Part shown: positions 8,105-12,171 of the stretch, piece after piece
Position numbering within the stretch: the stretch's first letter is position 1
Layout: every line of letters starts with the position of its first letter
Assembly (NCBI GenBank): GCA_021805485.1
Contig: JAJZFF010000555.1
Coordinates: 1 to 12,171 of the forward strand
DNA length: 12,171 bases
Direction of reading: 5' to 3'
From: Pseudomonadota bacterium
GTDB taxonomy: Bacteria; Pseudomonadota; Alphaproteobacteria; Acetobacterales; Acetobacteraceae
Made by a program: the position numbers and the translations under genes
The notes under the pieces: generated by a model
Database searches by the model: none
What the model was told of the DNA's origin: nothing
Seen by the model: the letters and a program-made list of their open reading frames with translations, nothing else

Positions 8105-8737
8105 TCATCCTTCCAGAAGTCCAGCCTTTTCGGCGGCGCGGCCATAGAGGAAGGTCCACAGCATCAGCAGCCCGATGGTCGCGTAGCCGACGATCGGCCC
8201 GATAATGAGAAATCGGCCGACCGGCAGCGAAAACACCAGAACGCTGCGCACCGCCGTTTCCACCACGAGCCCGATGCCCCAGACGATCGTCATCACCGTC
8301 ATCACCCGCCGGAAGCCTGGCTGGTCGCGGTAGGATTCGAACTCCGCGCTGTCCTCGGCCGACTGCCGCTTCAGGCTGGCGCTGGCGAGCACGTAGATCA
8401 GCGGCCGGCGGATCAGCGCCGAGACGATGAACACCAGGCCGATCAGCCCGGTGATCAGCGATTCCCGCATCAGCAGCAGCTTGGGCGACCCGCCGAGCGC
8501 GAAGCCGACCAGCGACAGCGCGATACCGCCGAGCACCATCACCGAGATCGCGTCCACCCGCCGGTGGCGGGCGAATTCCACGAGACTCCACACGATCGGC
8601 GGCGCGGCCGATGCCATGATGGCGTGAATCTCGCCGATATGCGGCTTGCTGAAATGATAGACGGTCCAGGGCAGCAGGAAATTGAACAGAATCTCCAGCG
8701 CCATCATGACGCGCTTGCGGGTGACGATGCCCTTCAT
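8105..8737 (-). CDS. VC0807-type integral membrane protein of unknown function
   Basis: A 210-residue membrane protein with about six predicted transmembrane segments (roughly residues 11-29, 35-53, 62-82, 93-110, 146-170 and 174-198). Between segments three and four is GGSPKLLLMRESLITGLIGL, and after the fourth comes RRPLIYVLA, a pattern I associate with the VC0807 family, whose function is not known. The charged stretch KRQSAEDSAEFESYRDQPGFRR (split here by position: 123-144) forms the main soluble loop. The ATG overlaps the stop of the upstream peptidase gene (ATGA), so the two are probably translated from one message. No good terminator follows the gene. I do not infer a substrate, and no catalytic motif is visible. 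Confidence 0.75.
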   Translation of the reverse strand: MKGIVTRKRVMMALEILFNFLLPWTVYHFSKPHIGEIHAIMASAAPPIVWSLVEFARHRRVDAISVMVLGGIALSLVGFALGGSPKLLLMRESLITGLIGLVFIVSALIRRPLIYVLASASLKRQSAEDSAEFESYRDQPGFRRVMTVMTIVWGIGLVVETAVRSVLVFSLPVGRFLIIGPIVGYATIGLLMLWTFLYGRAAEKAGLLEG

Positions 8738-10659
8738 GGCAGGATGTCCGCCCCTTCGAGAAGCTGCGCCGTCGAGCGGCCGATCTCGTCCGCCGCCAGC
8801 GCCTCCGCCCGCCCGCCGAGATGGGCGGCGAGGAAATGCTCGGTGATCGCGTTGAAGGCGATGCTGTTCTCCGGCCGCGCGAAACCGTGCCCCTCGTCGG
8901 GGAACAGGACATAGGTCACCGCGATCCCCTTCGCCTTCAGCGCAGCCACCATCTGGTCGGATTCGGCCTGGTTCACCCGCGGGTCGTTCGCTCCCTGGCC
9001 GATCAGCAGCGGCCGGGCGAGGCGCGCGGCCTGATGCACCGGCGAGCGCTCGCGCAGCAGCGCCGCCCCCTCCGGCGTCGCCGGGTCGCCCAGCGCGCGG
9101 GTGAAGATGCTGCGCCCCGCCTCCCAGTAGGGCGGAATGGTGGCGAGCAGGGTTTCGAGATTGGACGGGCCGACAATGTCCACCCCGCAGGCATAGCGTT
9201 CCGGGTGCCGTGTCATCGCCGCGAGCGTCGCATAGCCGCCATAGGACCCGCCCATGATGGCGATCCGGTCCGGATCGGCGATGCCCTGGCCGATCGCCCA
9301 GTCCACCGCGTCCAGCAGGTCGTCATCCATCGCCCGGCCCCATTCGCGGTCGCCGGCCGTGAGGAAGGCCTTGCCGAACCCGGTCGAGGCCCGGAAATTG
9401 ACCGACAGCACGGCATAGCCCCGATTGGCCAGCCACTGGTGATACGGGTTGAACCCGAAGGAATCCCGCGCCCACGGCCCGCCATGCACCATCAGCACCA
9501 GCGGGCGCGGGGCCGCTCCCGCATCCGGCGGTAGCGTGAGATACGACACGAGGGAAAGCCCGTCCCGTGCGGCGATCACCACCGGGCGCATCGGCGCGAG
9601 CGGGGCGGCGGCGAGGTCGGGCCGCGTGTCGTAGAGTTTCTCCAGCGCGCGCGTCTCGCGGTCATACAGCCAGGCGACGCCGGGTGCCGTGTCCGAGGCG
9701 GCGCCGACGATCCAGAACCGGTCGTCCTCGCTGCGCGACTGGATGCCCCAATCGCCGATCCCGGCGGCATCGAGCGCGTCGAGATCCGGCTGGATCGCGG
9801 GATCGAGCGCCACGTAGCGGTTGCGCTCGTAGTTCACGCCATAGGCGAGCGGCGTGTTCTCGTGCAGCCGCACGATGATCTCGCCGATATCCGCCCGCGC
9901 ATCCTCGGCGAGCAGGGTGGCCTCGCCGGTCTCGAGGTCGAGCCGGAACAGCGCGGCGGTGTCGCGCCCCGCGCTGCTCAGCATCAGCGTCGTCCGCCCA
10001 TCGGCGGTGAACAGGCCGAGCACGCCCGAGGTCATCGCGTCTTCCGGCGCGAAGCGCATGAACGGCGCCCAGTCGCCGGCGCCATCCGGCCGCAGCACCG
10101 TCTGGCTGCCATCGCCCTCCAGCCGTGCCGCGAGGCGCAGGGTGAAATCCTCGTCCACATCGAAGCCGGCGAGGCCCGGATTTTCCGCGATCATCGTCGC
10201 CCGCCCGGTCGCGATCTCGATCCTGTAGAGGTCCGGCCATTGCGGATCGCGCGCATTGTGGCTGACCACCGCCTCGCCGGGATGGCGGCGGGAGAGCTTG
10301 ACGATACCCGCCTGGATCGGTCCGTGCGGCGTCAGGTCGCGCATCACGGCGGTCTCGCGGTCGACGGCGTGGAGATGGAAATTCTCATCCCCGTCATTGT
10401 CCTTGACCACGAGCAGATGCCGCCCGTCATGCGCCCAGGCATAGCCCGGAATGCCGCGCCTGCGCTCGTCGGTCAGCGGCCGCGCCTCGTCGATCCGCCC
10501 GCGCGGGGCGACGAACAGGTTCATCACCCCGTTGCGCGGCGCGAGAAAGGCGATTGCGCCGCCATCGGGACTGATCTGCGCGCCCGCCCGGCGCGGATTG
10601 CCGAACAGGGCGGCGCGCGGAATGAGGGGCAGGGCGGTGGTTGCTGTCATGCGGTCCAT
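8734..10659 (-). CDS. S9-family serine peptidase (prolyl oligopeptidase type)
   Basis: A 641-residue enzyme of the prolyl oligopeptidase / acylaminoacyl peptidase family, which cleaves short peptides. Residues from about 10 to 370 form a beta-propeller that restricts access (repeated blades such as GAQISPDGGAIAFLAPR and LFRLDLETGE). Residues from about 375 to 620 are an alpha/beta hydrolase. The catalytic triad is visible: S472 in GGSYGGY, D559 in GANDPRVNQAESDQM and H591 in DEGHGF; HGGPW (from H392) is the conserved oxyanion-side motif. There is no signal peptide, so it is probably cytoplasmic. ATG 10659 has AGGAAG five bases upstream and is preferred over the ATG at 10650. It lies 129 bp after fetB, separated by tandem repeats, and overlaps the VC0807-type gene. 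Exact specificity cannot be read; length and the propeller favour an S9C-like oligopeptidase. Confidence 0.94.
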   Translation of the reverse strand: MDRMTATTALPLIPRAALFGNPRRAGAQISPDGGAIAFLAPRNGVMNLFVAPRGRIDEARPLTDERRRGIPGYAWAHDGRHLLVVKDNDGDENFHLHAVDRETAVMRDLTPHGPIQAGIVKLSRRHPGEAVVSHNARDPQWPDLYRIEIATGRATMIAENPGLAGFDVDEDFTLRLAARLEGDGSQTVLRPDGAGDWAPFMRFAPEDAMTSGVLGLFTADGRTTLMLSSAGRDTAALFRLDLETGEATLLAEDARADIGEIIVRLHENTPLAYGVNYERNRYVALDPAIQPDLDALDAAGIGDWGIQSRSEDDRFWIVGAASDTAPGVAWLYDRETRALEKLYDTRPDLAAAPLAPMRPVVIAARDGLSLVSYLTLPPDAGAAPRPLVLMVHGGPWARDSFGFNPYHQWLANRGYAVLSVNFRASTGFGKAFLTAGDREWGRAMDDDLLDAVDWAIGQGIADPDRIAIMGGSYGGYATLAAMTRHPERYACGVDIVGPSNLETLLATIPPYWEAGRSIFTRALGDPATPEGAALLRERSPVHQAARLARPLLIGQGANDPRVNQAESDQMVAALKAKGIAVTYVLFPDEGHGFARPENSIAFNAITEHFLAAHLGGRAEALAADEIGRSTAQLLEGADILP

Positions 10660-10685
10660 GCGGACTTCCTATCGGAGATCGCGTC

Positions 10686-10793
10686 GCGGCGAAACCGCCG
10701 CGCCCCGTCAGTGCGGCGAAACCGCCGCGCCCCGTCAGTGCGGCGAAACCGCCGCGCCCCGTCAGTGCGGCGAAACCGCCGCCCCGCGTCAGT
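10686..10793. repeat. Four tandem 27-bp GC-rich repeats with hairpin potential
   Basis: Copies lie at 10686-10712, 10713-10739, 10740-10766 and 10767-10793. The first three are identical; the fourth, nearest fetB, differs slightly in its GC run. Each copy contains GCGGCG-AAAC-CGCCGC, a perfect 6-bp stem with a 4-base loop, and ends in GTCAGT. On the minus strand every copy therefore begins ACTGAC; in the fourth copy the TGA is the fetB stop, preceded by its last codon CAC. The array fills most of the gap between fetB and the peptidase gene. It has no T runs, so it is not a set of standard terminators, but it could weaken read-through or stabilise a processed 3' end. The period is a multiple of three and is expected to vary in copy number. 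Confidence 0.95.
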
Positions 10794-11580
10794 GCAGCAG
10801 GTCGAGCCGCAGCCGCTCGCGCCCGTCGGTCAGTCGCCGTGCCGCGAAATAGGCCGCGCCCACGGCTGCGATGCCGGTCGCCCCGGCGAGCAGGAACATC
10901 AGCATGATCTGGTATTTCACCGCCGAAACCGGCGACAGCCCGGCCAGGATCTGCCCGGTCATGATGCCCGGCAGCGTCACCAGCCCGGCGGCCGACATCG
11001 TGTTGACGATGGGCAGCATCCCCCGCCGCACCGCCTCGCGGAGCAGCGGGCGCATCGCGTCGCGGAAACTCGTCCCGAGGGCAAGCTGCGCCTCGATCGC
11101 GGCGCGCTCGCGCGTCACCGCCGAGAGCAGCGCGTCGAGCGAGAGCGAGGCGGCGTTGAGCGCGTTGCCGAGCATGATCCCGGCGAGCGGAATGGCATAG
11201 CGCGCGGCATACCAGGGTTCGGGGCGGATCGCGGTGGCCAGCGCGAAGATCGCGGTGATGAACGTGGCCAGCGCCACCGCCGAGAGCCCGGCGATCTGGT
11301 TGCCATGGCGCGCCAGTCGCCGCTCCGGCCGCGCCGCGACCTCCCGCCCGGCGATCGCGACCATCAGCAGGATGATGCCGAGCGTGAGCAGCGGCGCCTC
11401 GGCGGCGAAGACGAAGCGGAGCAAAAACCCGATCAGCAGCAGCTGCACCGCGCAGCGCGCCGCCGCGACCAGCAACTGCCGGTGCAGCCGGAGGCCGAGC
11501 AGCACCGAGGCCAGCGCATCGACCAGCACGAGCGCAGCGGCGATCAGCAGATCCGCCGGAGTGAGGTCGATCGGGGTCAT
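10789..11580 (-). CDS. fetB: FetB-type ABC transporter permease (iron export family)
   Basis: A 263-residue membrane protein of the FetB/YbbM (UPF0014) family; in E. coli, FetAB exports iron and protects against oxidative stress. About seven transmembrane segments are visible (roughly 10-29, 37-55, 62-78, 97-117, 127-147, 198-215 and 222-246). Family motifs are ARYAIPLAGIMLGNALNAAS (126-145), the cytoplasmic EAQLALGTSFRDA (163-175, the likely contact with the ATPase) and LPGIMTGQILAGLSPVSAVK (203-222). The start overlaps the fetA stop (ATGA), so the two are coupled. The stop codon lies in the last copy of the 27-bp repeat array. Metal specificity is inferred from the family; no metal-responsive operator can be seen because the promoter is outside the window. 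Confidence 0.88.
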   Translation of the reverse strand: MTPIDLTPADLLIAAALVLVDALASVLLGLRLHRQLLVAAARCAVQLLLIGFLLRFVFAAEAPLLTLGIILLMVAIAGREVAARPERRLARHGNQIAGLSAVALATFITAIFALATAIRPEPWYAARYAIPLAGIMLGNALNAASLSLDALLSAVTRERAAIEAQLALGTSFRDAMRPLLREAVRRGMLPIVNTMSAAGLVTLPGIMTGQILAGLSPVSAVKYQIMLMFLLAGATGIAAVGAAYFAARRLTDGRERLRLDLLH

Positions 11581-12171
11581 GCGAGGTTCAGCCGCCCGGC
11601 TTCGAGATGCATCCGTTGCGCGCCGAGGCGCTGGGCCTGCTCCTCGTCATGCGTCACCATCACGATCGAGGTGCCGGCGGCAAGCCGCAGCGCCAGCAGC
11701 TTCTCGACCAGCACCGTCGCCTTCGGATCGAGCGCGCCGGTCGGCTCGTCGAGCAGCAGCACGTCGGGCCGGGGCAGGATGGTGCGGATCAGGGCGAGGC
11801 GCATCCGCTCGCCGGTCGAAAGCCGGTGGATCTTCTGGTCGAGCAGCGCGGGGGCCAGGGCGAGCGACGGCATCATCTCCGCCGCCGCCGCGCGGTCGGG
11901 AAAATGGGCGGAAGCCGTCTCGTGCCACCAGCCCGGCTCGGCCGGCAGATAGGCGACACGCCGCCGCCAGGAAGGCGCCGGGGTCGCGGCGCGGTCCGTC
12001 CCGCCCAGCGTCACCCGGCCCTCATGCGGGTCGAGATCCGCGATCATCCGCAGCAGCACCGACTTGCCCGCGCCGGACGGCCCGGTAATCGCCATTGCCT
12101 CGCCGCGGCCGAGGGCGAGGTCGAACGGCCCGCCCGCCGCACCGCGCAGGCCGGATGCCACCAGGAATGAC
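11577..12171 (-). CDS. fetA: FetA-type ABC transporter ATP-binding protein (5' partial)
   Basis: The ATPase partner of FetB. A GTG at 12161 would give 194 residues, but the frame stays open to the window edge and the codons before it read SFLVASGLRG, matching the usual first strand of such ATPases, so the true start is probably just outside. Counting from 12161: Walker A GPSGAGKS (27-34), signature LSTGE (114-118), Walker B VLLLDEP (134-140) and H-loop H171 in VTHDE. The Q-loop position reads YLPAEPGWW, with alanine (A74) where most ABC ATPases have glutamine; I believe this is a trait of this subfamily rather than a defect, but could not check it. The protein is short, as usual for FetA-like ATPases with no C-terminal extension. 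It overlaps fetB by ATGA; together they should form a 2+2 exporter in the inner membrane. Confidence 0.9.
   Translation of the reverse strand, partial: SFLVASGLRGAAGGPFDLALGRGEAMAITGPSGAGKSVLLRMIADLDPHEGRVTLGGTDRAATPAPSWRRRVAYLPAEPGWWHETASAHFPDRAAAAEMMPSLALAPALLDQKIHRLSTGERMRLALIRTILPRPDVLLLDEPTGALDPKATVLVEKLLALRLAAGTSIVMVTHDEEQAQRLGAQRMHLEAGRLNLA

Noticed and set aside
8094..8912. 272-codon minus-strand frame overlapping the VC0807-type gene
   Set aside because: It is in another frame, rich in Arg and low in hydrophobic pattern, whereas the 210-residue frame gives a clean six-segment membrane protein coupled by ATGA to the peptidase gene.
10686..10793. Possible CRISPR array in the 27-bp repeats
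   Set aside because: The copies are directly adjacent with no unique spacers, and no cas gene is nearby.
9862..11952. Very long plus-strand open frame (696 codons) across the peptidase, repeat array, fetB and fetA
   Set aside because: It runs antisense to four well-supported minus-strand features, has Arg/Ala/Gly/His-rich composition typical of GC-rich shadow frames, and stays open through the repeats only because 27 is a multiple of three.

Overview
The window is a compact, high-GC chromosomal segment of an alphaproteobacterium. The fliX/flgI divergent pair, a single-cysteine DksA, the single-domain FlgJ and a soluble hybrid histidine kinase all fit that class. A member of the Acetobacteraceae/Rhodospirillales (Acidiphilium-like) is my best guess, from general sequence character only. 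I see no tRNA, rRNA, CRISPR array, phage gene, transposase or other sign of recent mobile DNA, and no gene-free stretch longer than about 300 bases.

Left part (1-2470): the 3' portion of ligA (NAD-dependent DNA ligase, 5' end outside the window) ends at an intrinsic terminator and converges with dksA on the minus strand. Flagellar block (2592-5081): fliX (minus) is divergent from flgI-flgJ-flgN-like (plus). The three plus-strand genes are joined by ATGA overlaps and so are probably translationally coupled. They supply the P-ring protein, a rod-binding assembly factor without a muramidase domain, and a probable export chaperone; FliX is the assembly regulator known from Caulobacter to act on P-ring assembly and late flagellar transcription. 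The 125-bp fliX/flgI gap holds a GTTAAC-centred palindrome that could be a shared operator. A GT4 glycosyltransferase (5133-6146) follows on the same strand.

Middle part (6163-8104): a soluble PAS-HisKA-HATPase-REC hybrid kinase on the minus strand, convergent with the glycosyltransferase. Its AT-rich upstream region carries three GANTC (CcrM-type methylation) sites within 72 bp.

Right part (8105-12171), all on the minus strand: fetA-fetB (an iron-export-type ABC ATPase and permease, overlapping by ATGA; fetA runs off the window), then four tandem 27-bp GC-rich repeats, each able to form a hairpin, then an S9-family serine peptidase overlapping (ATGA) a VC0807-type membrane protein.

No clearly new multi-gene system is visible. 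The observations most worth checking are the fliX/flgI palindrome, the 27-bp tandem repeat that begins at the last codon and stop of fetB, and the GANTC cluster.
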